Below, one piece after another: positions 1 to 6,812 of a DNA stretch of 8,633 nt. The stretch is from Methylobacteriaceae bacterium (lineage in GTDB: Bacteria > Pseudomonadota > Alphaproteobacteria > Rhizobiales > Beijerinckiaceae). The number at the start of each line of letters is the position of its first letter. The stretch's first letter is position 1. The stretch covers positions 1 through 8,633 of the forward strand of contig JAISTL010000160.1 of the NCBI GenBank assembly GCA_031272615.1. Reading direction: 5' to 3'. Made by a program: the position numbers and the translations under genes. The notes beneath the pieces are model-generated. The model was given only the letters and a program-made list of their open reading frames with translations, had not been told where the DNA came from and did no database searches.

Positions 1-499
1 TGTAGTACAGCGCCGGCAGCAGAAACGCGCTGCGGTTCGGAGTCGTCGCCCCGGGTTTGCGCGGCAGGCACTGGGAGAGATTGATGCCGCCGCACATGGC
101 GACACAGTGTACCGAGGTCACCAGGCCGATGACGAACAACATGCCGTAACTCATACCGGTTTCGGCGAGACGCTCCGGCGCCAGGGTGTTGAGCAGGCCC
201 GTCCATTCCAGAAAGGTGTAGAGGGCGACAATGATGATCAGCAGGCCGGTGAGGCGGTAGACGCCGGTTTTCGGGGTGCCGGAGAGAACCTGATAATCCA
301 GTTGGCGGATGGCCGCGACGATATCGGCGCGGGAGACGATGGACGAATCCCAAGACACGGCGGCGGTTTCAGCGGCGTAGTCGACGTCGGCGTGCAGGAC
401 TCCGGCCATACCGCGCAGTTTGCGCTCGATTTTGTCCCGGCAGGCGGTGCATGTCATGCCGCCGATGCGCACTGTTTCGGTGTTGATGTCGGATTTCAC
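1..499 (-). CDS. HMA-domain / DsbD-TauE-like membrane protein, N-terminal part
   Basis: The gene runs off the left edge; 166 codons are visible. Residues 8-72 form a heavy-metal-associated domain with the metal-binding motif GMTCTAC (Cys17, Cys20). Two hydrophobic segments follow, at about 84-99 and 117-138. The second ends in HCVAMCGG (131-138), a signature of the cytochrome c biogenesis / sulfite exporter TauE-SafE-like transmembrane family (DsbD_2). By family knowledge, such HMA-DsbD_2 fusions are inner-membrane proteins thought to handle copper or move reducing power; the substrate is not proven. I chose the GTG at 499-497 because AGGAGGG lies 8 nt upstream (508-514) and the HMA domain begins just after it. 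The gene is downstream of grpE on the same strand, 113 nt away, and may have its own promoter. A P-type copper ATPase is less likely, because the TM segments do not match the ATPase layout. Confidence 0.85.
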   Translation of the reverse strand, partial: MKSDINTETVRIGGMTCTACRDKIERKLRGMAGVLHADVDYAAETAAVSWDSSIVSRADIVAAIRQLDYQVLSGTPKTGVYRLTGLLIIIVALYTFLEWTGLLNTLAPERLAETGMSYGMLFVIGLVTSVHCVAMCGGINLSQCLPRKPGATTPNRSAFLLPALYY

Positions 500-507
500 G
501 GGCCGTT

Positions 508-514
508 CCCTCCT
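508..514 (-). promoter_or_regulatory. Ribosome binding site of the HMA/DsbD-like gene
   Basis: AGGAGGG on the minus strand, 8 nt before the GTG start at 499. It is a near-complete Shine-Dalgarno match and decides the use of a GTG start. Confidence 0.75.
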
Positions 515-612
515 ATGGACGCGATACCTGTAGCAGAGGGATTTGTAGAAATTATGTAGACCCGGAGGATAAAACGGACAGTCGTGCCGGGCCCGCCCGC
601 TCCCTTTGCCGG

Positions 613-1326
613 TTATCCACCGGCGCCATCCGGCGGCGTCTGCGGATCGGCGGCGCGCACCACTTCCGGGGCCGCCGCGGCGCCGCCCTTCGATACGCCG
701 ACCATGGCCGGACGCAACACCCGGTCACCGATGGAAAAGCCCGGTTGGACCACCACGGCCACATGCCCCGCGGGGATTTTCGCATCGGGCATTTCGAACA
801 CCGCCTGATGCAGGTGCGGGTCAAACCGTTCACCCAACGGGTCGATTTTGCGCACACCGTGGCGCTCCAGCGTTTGCAGCAGATCGCGCTCCGTGAGTTC
901 CACCCCGTCGATGAAGGGTTTCAGCGGATGATTCTCCAGGGCGAATTCCCCGGGAATGTTGTCCAGCGCCCGGCGCAGATTGTCGACGACATTGAGCATG
1001 TCCCGGGCGAAACCGGTGACGGCGTAGGCGCGGGTTTCAATGATATTCCGTTCCGCCCGCCGGCGGGTATTCTCCACCTCGGCCAGCGCCCGCAGCAAAC
1101 GGTCGCGCAGCGCGGCGTTTTCAAGCTGCAACTTCTCCAGCGGATCCACCGGCTCCTCATCCACCGCGTCCCAAGCCGTCGGAGCCTCGGAGTCTTCAGG
1201 TGTTTCAGGTGTTTCAGGCGCGCCGGCCCCGGCGTCGGAGTCTTCGGGCTGTTCGGCGGTTTGCGGGCTCTGCTTTTCTTCCGGTGTGGTCGCTTCGGGG
1301 GCTGTGTCGGTCTGTTCGTTTGCCAT
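613..1326 (-). CDS. grpE: GrpE, nucleotide exchange factor of DnaK
   Basis: GrpE is the cytoplasmic co-chaperone that releases ADP from DnaK (Hsp70) and acts as a dimer. The protein is 237 residues, longer than E. coli GrpE (197). Residues 1-62 are an acidic, Pro/Thr/Glu-rich and probably disordered tail. Residues 63-125 form the long dimerisation helix, including RALAEVENTRRRAERN (79-94). The C-terminal beta domain carries RFDPHLHQAVFEMP (167-180) and GHVAVVVQPGFSIGDRVLRP (187-206), both typical of the family. An Ala/Pro-rich tail follows to 237. The ATG at 1326 is preferred because a GGA motif sits 6 nt upstream; in-frame alternatives are ATG 1332 and TTG 1347. Neither hrcA nor dnaK is beside it in this window. 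The upstream neighbour is glnD, 120 nt away, and a candidate promoter lies between them. Confidence 0.97.
   Translation of the reverse strand: MANEQTDTAPEATTPEEKQSPQTAEQPEDSDAGAGAPETPETPEDSEAPTAWDAVDEEPVDPLEKLQLENAALRDRLLRALAEVENTRRRAERNIIETRAYAVTGFARDMLNVVDNLRRALDNIPGEFALENHPLKPFIDGVELTERDLLQTLERHGVRKIDPLGERFDPHLHQAVFEMPDAKIPAGHVAVVVQPGFSIGDRVLRPAMVGVSKGGAAAAPEVVRAADPQTPPDGAGG
1190..1216. repeat. Short 9-bp tandem repeat inside grpE
   Basis: Two perfect copies of ggtgtttca (1199-1207, 1208-1216) follow a diverged copy (gagtcttca, 1190-1198). On the coding strand they encode the PET-PET-PED run in the acidic N-terminal tail of GrpE. The 9-bp unit keeps the frame, so copy-number change would only lengthen or shorten the disordered tail. 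Confidence 0.7.
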
Positions 1327-1387
1327 GGTCATTCCGTTTTCGGTCAATCGCCGGCGACGGAGACATGTTCCGGCCCCGGCGGCGTTC

Positions 1388-1419
1388 TTTATATCATGTG
1401 TCGCGACGAATAAATCAAG
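1388..1419 (-). promoter_or_regulatory. Candidate grpE promoter (sigma-70 or sigma-32 type)
   Basis: On the minus strand, CTTGATT (CTTG at 1419-1416) stands upstream of ATGATATAAAG. Read as sigma-70, TTGATT (1418-1413) and TATAAA (1393-1388) are 19 nt apart, which is long. Read as the alphaproteobacterial heat-shock form, CTTG is followed after 17 nt by CATGATAT, resembling CTTG-N17/18-CYTATNT. It lies about 60 nt upstream of the grpE start, where a heat-inducible promoter would be expected. It is a sequence resemblance only. Confidence 0.4.
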
Positions 1420-1446
1420 GGTTTCGACAGGAAAAAACCTTTCCCG

Positions 1447-4176
1447 TCATGCGCTCAACACCGACGTCAGGGTTTGTCTCAGCAGCAGCGACACGTGCTC
1501 ATCCTCCAGTTTTTTCCGCATCTCCGTCTGGATGTAAAAGGTGTCGACCACCTTTTCACCGATGGTGGAAATATGCGCCGAGGTGATGGAGATGTTGAAT
1601 TCCGAGATGACCTTGGTCAGCTCATAGAGCAGGCCCGGGCGATCCAGCCCGGCCACTTCGAGAATCGTGTGGTCGGTGGCCTGGTCATTGTTGATGCGCA
1701 CGCGAATCGGCACCTTGAAGGTGCGGCTGCGGGCCTTGCGCAGTTTTTTCTCCTGAATCAGCGAGGCGATGGTGACCTCTCCGGTGAGTGCTTTTTCGAA
1801 GGTGGCGATGATGCGCGCGGCGCGCCGCTCCTCGTCTTCCATGCGCTCGAAAGACTGCGCCAGGGTCACCGTGGTCAGGCCGTATCCGTGCAGTGTCGTG
1901 AACACCTGGGCGCCGACGATATTGGCGTCGGAGGCGGCGCACGCCCCGGCGGTGATCGCCAGCAGACCCGGGCGGTCCGGCGCGTACACCGTGATATCGG
2001 TGACGCCGGCGGCGGAATCGATACGCGCCTTGGCGCCGAAGGGCCTGCCCGACTCTTCGATACCAAAGATGAGGTCGGCGTGCTCCTTCTGGCGGATGAG
2101 ATCGCCCCGCGCCCAATAGGTGGCCGTGTGATAACCGATATAGCGTTCCCACTGGTCTTCCGTCCAGCCCGGCAGCAGACGCCGCAGGGCCTGTTGGGCG
2201 TGGTATTTGCGCGCGTGCAGGCTCTCGGAACTGCCGCCGCCGAGAATCACGGCGGTTTCCGAGTAGAGGGCGAACAGCAGCTGCCCCTTCCACGGCGTCC
2301 AGATGCCGGGGCCCACCGCCTTGATGTCGGCGATGGTCAGCAGATAGAGAAGCTTGAGGCGCTCCTGGGATTGCACGGTTTCGGCGAACACGCGGATGGT
2401 CGCCGGGTCCGAAAGATCACGCCGCTGGGCGATGTTGGACATCACCAGATGGTGCTCGATGAGCCAGGCGACGGTGTCGGTTTCGTCGTCACTGAAGCCG
2501 AAGCGTGGCGCCAGCTTGCGGGCGATTTCCGCCCCCGCGACGCAGTGGTCTTCCGGGCGCCCCTTGGCGATGTCGTGAATCAGCGTGGTGAAATAGAGGA
2601 CACGGCGGCTTTCCTCGCTCAGGGTCAGGGCAATGGTATCCACTTCCGGCGTCGAGCCGTTCTCGATGGCGGTCAGCGCCGCGACGGCATAAAGCGAGTG
2701 TTCGTCCACCGTATAGGCGTGGTACATGTTGAACTGCATCATGCCGACGATACGCCGGAATTCGGGGATGAACTGGCTGAGAACGCCGGAATCGTTCATC
2801 GCCCGCAGCACCAGTTCCGGCGACGTGCGCGACGTCAGGATATCCATGAAGAACTGGTTGGCGTCGGGGTTGGCGCGCAGCGCCCGGTCAATGAGGTGGC
2901 GCGCCTGCCGCGCCTCGTAGAGCGCTTCCGGATGCATGGGGATGTAATACCGGTCAGCCAGCCAGAACATGCGGATGATGTTCAGCGGATAAGCGGAAAA
3001 CGCATCGGGGCGTTTCAGGGTCAGGCGGCCGTTTTCACGGATGAAATACGGGTCGTTGAGAAAGGCGCGCTTGGGCTGCGCCTTGCCGTGGAACCCGGCG
3101 CCGCGGTCGAGCGACGGCTCGTCCTTGACGTGTCGCGCCTCCAGCTCGGTGCAGAGGTACGCGGTCAGCATGCCGACGTCCTTGGCCACCAGATAGTAGG
3201 ACTGCATGAACCGTTCCACCGCCGACTGCGACTTGCGGTCCGCGTAGCCGAGCCGCTGGGCCACCCCCCGCTGCAGGTCGAACACCAGCCGTTCCTCGGC
3301 GCGCCCGGAAAGAAAATGCATGTGACAGCGCACCCGCCACAGGAAATCCTCACAGCGGGCGAACAGCTTGACTTCCCGGCTGTTGACCAGTTCGTCGCGC
3401 ACATGCTCGAAGCTCGCCTGCTGGGCGATGGCGAGATAGCGGAAAATCCACACCAGCGACTGCAAATCGCGCAAGCCCCCCTTGCCGTCCTTGACGTTCG
3501 GCTCCAGCAGGTAGCGGGATTCCCCGGCCTTGCCGATGCGCTGATCCCGTTCGTGCAGCTTGGCCTCGACGAACTCCCGCGGCGAAAGCTTCACCACCTC
3601 GTCGTGGAAGCGCTGCTTCAGTTGCTCGAACAGCGTCGCGTTGCCGGCGAGCCACCGCGCTTCCAGCAGGGCGGTGCGCGCGGTGTAATCACTGACGGAA
3701 TCCCTGAGGCACTCGTCAATCTGGCGCACCGCCTGCCCCACCTTCAGCTTCAAATCCCACAGGATATAGAGAACCCCCTCGGTGATGGCTTCGCCCAGTT
3801 CCCGGTTGTCGTCGGAGAGCACAAACAGCAGGTCGATATCCGAGCCCGGCGCCAGCGTCGAACGGCCGTAGCCGCCGGTGGCGACAATGCTCACGGCGTT
3901 GATGGCGGCTTTGGTGTCGTCGATGAAGAGCTTCAGGATGATGGTGTCATAGATGGCGTTGACCACCGTGTCCATGAGTCCCGAGAGCGTGCGGGCGCAC
4001 TGCAGGCCGTTGCCGGTTTTCAGCAGCGCTTCCTCCGCCCGCGCCCGCTCCGAAACCAGATACGCCTGGAGAATCGGGCTGAACTTCTCCCGCAGCGCCC
4101 CGGCGTCGGCGAAGGTTTCGTTCATGAGTTCAAAATTCAGACGCAGGCTTTCCTTGCGGGGCATCCAAGCGGTCAT
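1447..4176 (-). CDS. glnD: GlnD, bifunctional PII uridylyltransferase / uridylyl-removing enzyme
   Basis: GlnD is the primary cytoplasmic nitrogen sensor: it adds UMP to PII proteins (GlnB/GlnK) when glutamine is low and removes it when glutamine is high. The 909-residue length is normal (E. coli 890). The nucleotidyltransferase motif GGYGRSTLAPGSDIDLL (101-117) has the catalytic Asp113 and Asp115. The motif LEPNVKDGKGGLRDLQ (224-239) is a GlnD hallmark. The uridylyl-removing HD domain carries VDEH (490-493), HD at 534-535 and IEHH (573-576). Two C-terminal ACT domains, the glutamine sensors, begin near DITVYAPDRPGLL (727-739) and TILEVAGLDRPGLL (837-850). All catalytic motifs are present, so the enzyme looks active. 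The ATG at 4176 has AGGA 6 nt upstream. The mepA stop is only 15 nt away, so the two genes are probably one transcript. Confidence 0.98.
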   Translation of the reverse strand: MTAWMPRKESLRLNFELMNETFADAGALREKFSPILQAYLVSERARAEEALLKTGNGLQCARTLSGLMDTVVNAIYDTIILKLFIDDTKAAINAVSIVATGGYGRSTLAPGSDIDLLFVLSDDNRELGEAITEGVLYILWDLKLKVGQAVRQIDECLRDSVSDYTARTALLEARWLAGNATLFEQLKQRFHDEVVKLSPREFVEAKLHERDQRIGKAGESRYLLEPNVKDGKGGLRDLQSLVWIFRYLAIAQQASFEHVRDELVNSREVKLFARCEDFLWRVRCHMHFLSGRAEERLVFDLQRGVAQRLGYADRKSQSAVERFMQSYYLVAKDVGMLTAYLCTELEARHVKDEPSLDRGAGFHGKAQPKRAFLNDPYFIRENGRLTLKRPDAFSAYPLNIIRMFWLADRYYIPMHPEALYEARQARHLIDRALRANPDANQFFMDILTSRTSPELVLRAMNDSGVLSQFIPEFRRIVGMMQFNMYHAYTVDEHSLYAVAALTAIENGSTPEVDTIALTLSEESRRVLYFTTLIHDIAKGRPEDHCVAGAEIARKLAPRFGFSDDETDTVAWLIEHHLVMSNIAQRRDLSDPATIRVFAETVQSQERLKLLYLLTIADIKAVGPGIWTPWKGQLLFALYSETAVILGGGSSESLHARKYHAQQALRRLLPGWTEDQWERYIGYHTATYWARGDLIRQKEHADLIFGIEESGRPFGAKARIDSAAGVTDITVYAPDRPGLLAITAGACAASDANIVGAQVFTTLHGYGLTTVTLAQSFERMEDEERRAARIIATFEKALTGEVTIASLIQEKKLRKARSRTFKVPIRVRINNDQATDHTILEVAGLDRPGLLYELTKVISEFNISITSAHISTIGEKVVDTFYIQTEMRKKLEDEHVSLLLRQTLTSVLSA

Positions 4177-4191
4177 GACGGGTCCTGCAGG

Positions 4192-5130
4192 TTAGGGGGC
4201 ATCGAGAATCGTCCGGCACAGAGGCGGCAAATCCGCCATCACCAACGGTTTCGGTTTCTTCACGGGTTTTGACGGCTTCGGTTTGGGTTTCGGATGCAGC
4301 ACCTCGTCGGAGAACCACCAGTCCAGCTCCTTGCCGCAGCCGTCGCCGGCGGGCGGCGCCGCCTGGCCCACGCATTCGCTTTCACTTTTCAGGCAGCCGA
4401 GGCGGATGTGGAAATGATAATTGTGCCCCCAGGTCGGCCGGATTTTGTTGAGCCAGGCGCGGTCCTCCCCGGCGTCGCGGCACAGGGCGCGTTTGATGGC
4501 CGGATTGACGAAGATGCGCTGCACCCGGCGGTCTTTCGCCGCCGCCCGCAGCACCTTGAGATGCGAATCGGTCCATACCCGCGGGTCGATGTCCAACAGG
4601 TCCGCCCGCACCATATTGACGGCGGAGGTGTTTTCCCGTTCGGCGCGGGTGAGAGTCCGCCGGGGCATCGGCGTCAGCCAGATGTCGGCGTCCAGGCCGA
4701 TTTGATGGGAGGCGTGGCCGGTGCGCATCGGGCCGCCCCGCGGCTGCGACATGTCGCCCACCAGCAGGCCCGGCCAACCGCTGACCTTGGGCTGGGAATC
4801 GGCGAATTCCTTGAGAAAGGCGATGAAGCGCGGGTGCGCCCAGTTGCGGTTGCGGGAGGGGCGCATCACCTGCCAGTGCTCGCCGTCATGGGGCATCATT
4901 TCGGCGCCCGCCAGGCAACCTTTCGAATAAAAGCCTACCACCGTCGGCTCGAATTCGGCGGGCGTGGTCTTGCGGCCGAACAGTTCCTTGGCTGGAGTAT
5001 CCTTCGTGATGTTTTTCAGCGGCTGCAGCGGCGTCGGGTTGACGGAGCCCTTGTCCTGTCCAAGGGAGTCCGCGGCCCATCCGCAAAGGACAACCGCCGT
5101 GACGGCAATGAATACGGCGCTCGGTTTCAT
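4192..5130 (-). CDS. mepA: MepA, penicillin-insensitive murein endopeptidase (M74 family)
   Basis: A periplasmic zinc metallopeptidase that cuts D-Ala-meso-DAP (and LD) cross-links in peptidoglycan. Residues 1-24 look like a Sec signal peptide: Met-Lys-Pro, then a hydrophobic stretch 5-20. Metal ligands are visible in GHASHQIGLDADIW (138-151; His139, His142 and Asp147 region) and RPTWGHNYHFHIRLGC (231-246; His236, His239, His241). At 312 residues it exceeds E. coli MepA (274 as precursor). The excess includes a Lys/Pro-rich stretch (279-295, with KPKPKPSKP) followed by a short tail with Cys305. The ATG at 5130 is chosen because the signal peptide starts there, GGAG lies just upstream, and a TATAAT box at 5199-5204 leaves a leader of about 60 nt. 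A longer in-frame reading to 5184 would begin almost at the transcription start. glnD follows after 15 nt. Confidence 0.95.
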   Translation of the reverse strand: MKPSAVFIAVTAVVLCGWAADSLGQDKGSVNPTPLQPLKNITKDTPAKELFGRKTTPAEFEPTVVGFYSKGCLAGAEMMPHDGEHWQVMRPSRNRNWAHPRFIAFLKEFADSQPKVSGWPGLLVGDMSQPRGGPMRTGHASHQIGLDADIWLTPMPRRTLTRAERENTSAVNMVRADLLDIDPRVWTDSHLKVLRAAAKDRRVQRIFVNPAIKRALCRDAGEDRAWLNKIRPTWGHNYHFHIRLGCLKSESECVGQAAPPAGDGCGKELDWWFSDEVLHPKPKPKPSKPVKKPKPLVMADLPPLCRTILDAP

Positions 5131-5198
5131 ACGATTCTCCGGTTGCCGGGCTTTGGGCCCTGAAACGCCTCTGCCGGACGGCATCGGTCCCGAATCGG

Positions 5199-5204
5199 AT
5201 TATA
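5199..5204 (-). promoter_or_regulatory. -10 box of a probable mepA-glnD promoter
   Basis: A perfect TATAAT on the minus strand, about 70 nt upstream of the mepA ATG. The -35 at 17 nt spacing (TTTCCC) is poor, so the promoter may be weak or need an activator. It abuts the hairpin at 5205-5230. Confidence 0.5.
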
Positions 5205-5230
5205 GGCTTTTCCGCCTTGCGGGGAAAGCC
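5205..5230 (-). terminator. Hairpin downstream of ribA, possible weak terminator
   Basis: On the minus strand, GGCTTT pairs with AAAGCC (6 bp), then CCGC pairs with GCGG (4 bp) around an AAG loop, with a small internal loop between the two stems. It lies 18 nt after the ribA stop. No T-run follows; the next bases are TATAATCC. It could end some ribA transcripts, or act in the mepA promoter region, whose -35 it covers. Confidence 0.4.
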
Positions 5231-5248
5231 CGAAGGTCCGGTTATCCG

Positions 5249-6361
5249 TCACGTCTTTTCGTCATCGGGTTCAAGATCGCCCGCCTCCAGCAGATGCCCG
5301 GCGCGGTCCCGCTTGGTTCTGAGATAACCGGCGTTTTGCGGGGTCGGACGTCCGGTGACGCGCTGGTCCGACACCACATTCATGCCCGCTTCCCTGAGCG
5401 CCGCGATTTTGCGCGGGTTGTTGGTCATCAGCCGCACCTGGGTCACCCCGAGCTGACGCAGCATTTCCACGGCGAAATCAAAATGGCGCTGGTCCTGGTC
5501 AAACCCGATGATTTCATCGGCGTCGAAGGTGTCATACCCCTGCGCCTGCAGGCGGTAGGCGCGAATCTTGTTGGCGATGCCGTTGCCGCGGCCTTCCTGG
5601 TCGAGATAGAGCAGAATGCCGCCGTTGTGTTCGGCCATGAAACGCACGGTGGACCGCAGCTGGTCGCCGCAGTCGCATTTGAGGGAACCGAAGAGGTCCC
5701 CGGTGAGGCACGCCGAATGCAGCCGCGTCAGCACCGGGCGTGACAAATCCGGCGTGCCGACGATCACCGCCACCTGATCGCGCAGGCCCTCGCCGCCGCG
5801 AAACACCACAAATTCCGTCTGCAGAGCGCCTTCCAGCGGCACAAAGGCGCGGCTGACCGGCGCGATGCGCCGCACACGCCATTTGCGGTAGCGGCGCACC
5901 GCCTCCGCCGGAACCCGGGTCATATCCGGGTCCACCTCGGCGCCGCGTTTCAGGGGAATCACAATCACCGCCGGCAGCACCAGCGAAAGCCTCGCCAGTT
6001 CCAGCGCCACCCGGTCAGCCCATACCGGCGCCTGCAACGGCCCGTCCAGCCGGGCGTCGGGAGTGAGCGCCAAGCGCTCGATGGTCGGAATATCCAGCTC
6101 TTTCAGGGGAATGCAGCCGATGTCGGTGTGGGTGATATTCAGCTTGCGCAGCCGCGCTGACGACAGCACCAGGTGCGCCGCGCCGCCGGCCAGCTTCTCC
6201 AGAGCACTGCGATAGGCATCCGGCAAATTCTCGATGGACTGCACCAGAAACGCCTCGCCGCCCTCCTCCAGCACAACCGGATAGCCGCCGCGAAAATCGG
6301 CGATGGCACGTTCCACCTGCAGCGGGCCGGAAGGACGAATGGTTTCGGAGATGAGAGACAT
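5249..6361 (-). CDS. ribA: GTP cyclohydrolase II with degenerate RibB-like N-terminal domain
   Basis: Catalyses the first step of riboflavin synthesis, opening GTP to 2,5-diamino-6-ribosylamino-pyrimidinone phosphate. The protein is 370 residues, against 196 for E. coli RibA. The C-terminal half has the whole active site: RLHSAC (213-218) and CDCG give zinc ligands Cys218, Cys229 and Cys231; DQEGR (254-258) binds GTP; Asp290 and Arg292 in FDQDQRHF match the proton acceptor and nucleophile; TNNPRK (313-318) follows. Residues 1-190 align loosely with DHBP synthase (RibB: AIADFRGGYPVVL) but lack its acidic DRENEGD active-site motif, so this half is probably not a working RibB. The ATG at 6361 has AGGG 6 nt upstream; a TTG 18 nt earlier is less likely. 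No FMN riboswitch is evident upstream. Downstream are a hairpin and mepA, 118 nt away. Confidence 0.95.
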   Translation of the reverse strand: MSLISETIRPSGPLQVERAIADFRGGYPVVLEEGGEAFLVQSIENLPDAYRSALEKLAGGAAHLVLSSARLRKLNITHTDIGCIPLKELDIPTIERLALTPDARLDGPLQAPVWADRVALELARLSLVLPAVIVIPLKRGAEVDPDMTRVPAEAVRRYRKWRVRRIAPVSRAFVPLEGALQTEFVVFRGGEGLRDQVAVIVGTPDLSRPVLTRLHSACLTGDLFGSLKCDCGDQLRSTVRFMAEHNGGILLYLDQEGRGNGIANKIRAYRLQAQGYDTFDADEIIGFDQDQRHFDFAVEMLRQLGVTQVRLMTNNPRKIAALREAGMNVVSDQRVTGRPTPQNAGYLRTKRDRAGHLLEAGDLEPDDEKT

Positions 6362-6508
6362 GACGACCCTGAGTTGCAACGCCTATCCGCCGAGCGGCGC
6401 GTTCACGCCCTCGCTGTTCTGCGAAGTCCGGCCTGCTTTACCATTTTCACCGCCGTTATCAAGCGTGTTGATGGCAGGTGCGCCACCGGAGCGGATTTCT
6501 TTTGACGG

Positions 6509-6523
6509 GGTCGATGGTCGACC
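6509..6523. repeat. Inverted repeat GGTCGA-TGG-TCGACC
   Basis: A perfect 6-bp inverted repeat with a 3-nt centre. It sits just after TTGACG (6502-6507, plus strand), a good -35 match, though the -10 at 17 nt spacing (AAACAT) is poor. It could be an operator or chance. Confidence 0.4.
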
Positions 6524-6670
6524 AAAACATGTTCCTTCTCTTATTTTTTACAACCGGTATCCACATTTCACCAACAACGCTCTATGTTTTTATGCCGGGC
6601 GCGGTTTTTTCGTCGAAGATGCCGTGTCCGCCTGTCAAGGAAGGTGCTTTAACCGCTCATAAACCATATC

Positions 6671-6690
6671 ACCCGAAGAGTCCTTCGGGT
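6671..6690 (+). terminator. Strong hairpin, terminator-like
   Basis: ACCCGAAG (6671-6678) pairs with CTTCGGGT (6683-6690) around an AGTC loop: 8 perfect base pairs. Only TT then CC follow, so the T-tract is short. There is no protein gene upstream on this strand for at least 300 nt, so it might end an unannotated small RNA, or act in the leader of the small gene downstream. Confidence 0.4.
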
Positions 6691-6710
6691 TTCCGGCGGA
6701 TTCATTGTCT

Positions 6711-6722
6711 GTTAAGCTTAAC
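6711..6722. promoter_or_regulatory. 12-bp palindrome, candidate operator
   Basis: GTTAAGCTTAAC is a perfect palindrome about 90 nt upstream of the small membrane-protein gene. TTGTCT (6705-6710), a passable -35, directly precedes it, which would place the palindrome in the promoter spacer. The matching -10 (CAAAAG) is weak. Dimeric regulators bind such sites, but none is identified. Confidence 0.4.
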
Positions 6723-6801
6723 GGGGTCAAAAGTTTTTTGTTTCTCCGCTTTCCCTCGGGGAGTATTGGAGTTGAGAGGCGTAGCGTAAGTTCAAAGTAT
6801 C

Positions 6802-6806
6802 AGGAG
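6802..6806 (+). promoter_or_regulatory. Ribosome binding site of the 51-residue protein
   Basis: AGGAG, 6 nt before the GTG at 6813. The ideal spacing fixes the start of this small gene and is the main evidence that it is translated. Confidence 0.7.
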
Positions 6807-6812
6807 AGTTCC

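Larger units (their letters stand above)
6362..6812. other. 451-nt intergenic region between divergent genes
   Basis: Separates the ribA start (minus) from the small membrane-protein gene (plus). It is visibly less GC-rich than its flanks, with several T-runs (6544-6549, 6605-6610, 6734-6739). Open frames here have no good ribosome site and no recognisable protein. It contains an inverted repeat at 6509-6523, a strong hairpin at 6671-6690 and a perfect palindrome at 6711-6722. It must hold the ribA promoter; TTGATA on the minus strand near 6457-6462 is a weak -35 candidate. I see no tRNA or known riboswitch. Confidence 0.6.

Noticed and set aside
560..612. CGGG-CCCG hairpin followed by TTTT downstream of grpE.
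   Set aside because: The stem is only 4 bp and the T-run begins more than 10 nt after it, so it is not a standard terminator.
1345..1374. GGAAC-N16-CGAT upstream of grpE, similar to an EcfG promoter.
   Set aside because: The -10 part is CGAT rather than CGTT, and the site is too close to the grpE start to leave a usable leader.
745..1413. A plus-strand open frame opposite grpE.
   Set aside because: Antisense shadow of grpE; low-complexity Phe/Gly/Arg content and no ribosome site.
1420..1446. Hairpin with a T-run just after the glnD stop.
   Set aside because: Only about 5 A-T-rich base pairs can form and the T-run lies inside the loop and stem, so it is too weak to call.
1474..4272. A 932-codon open frame on the plus strand opposite glnD.
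   Set aside because: It mirrors glnD codon for codon. High GC at third positions removes stops from the opposite frame. It has no recognisable domain and is rich in Gly, Arg, His and Gln, as antisense frames are.
4294..5163. A long plus-strand open frame opposite mepA.
   Set aside because: Antisense shadow of mepA with no known domain; mepA carries clear catalytic motifs.
6362..6500. Possible FMN riboswitch in the ribA leader.
   Set aside because: The conserved RFN-element segments are not present in the minus-strand leader.
6303..6789. Overlapping plus-strand open frames in the ribA upstream region.
   Set aside because: No good ribosome sites, composition unlike the real genes, one overlaps the start of ribA, and no domain is recognisable.
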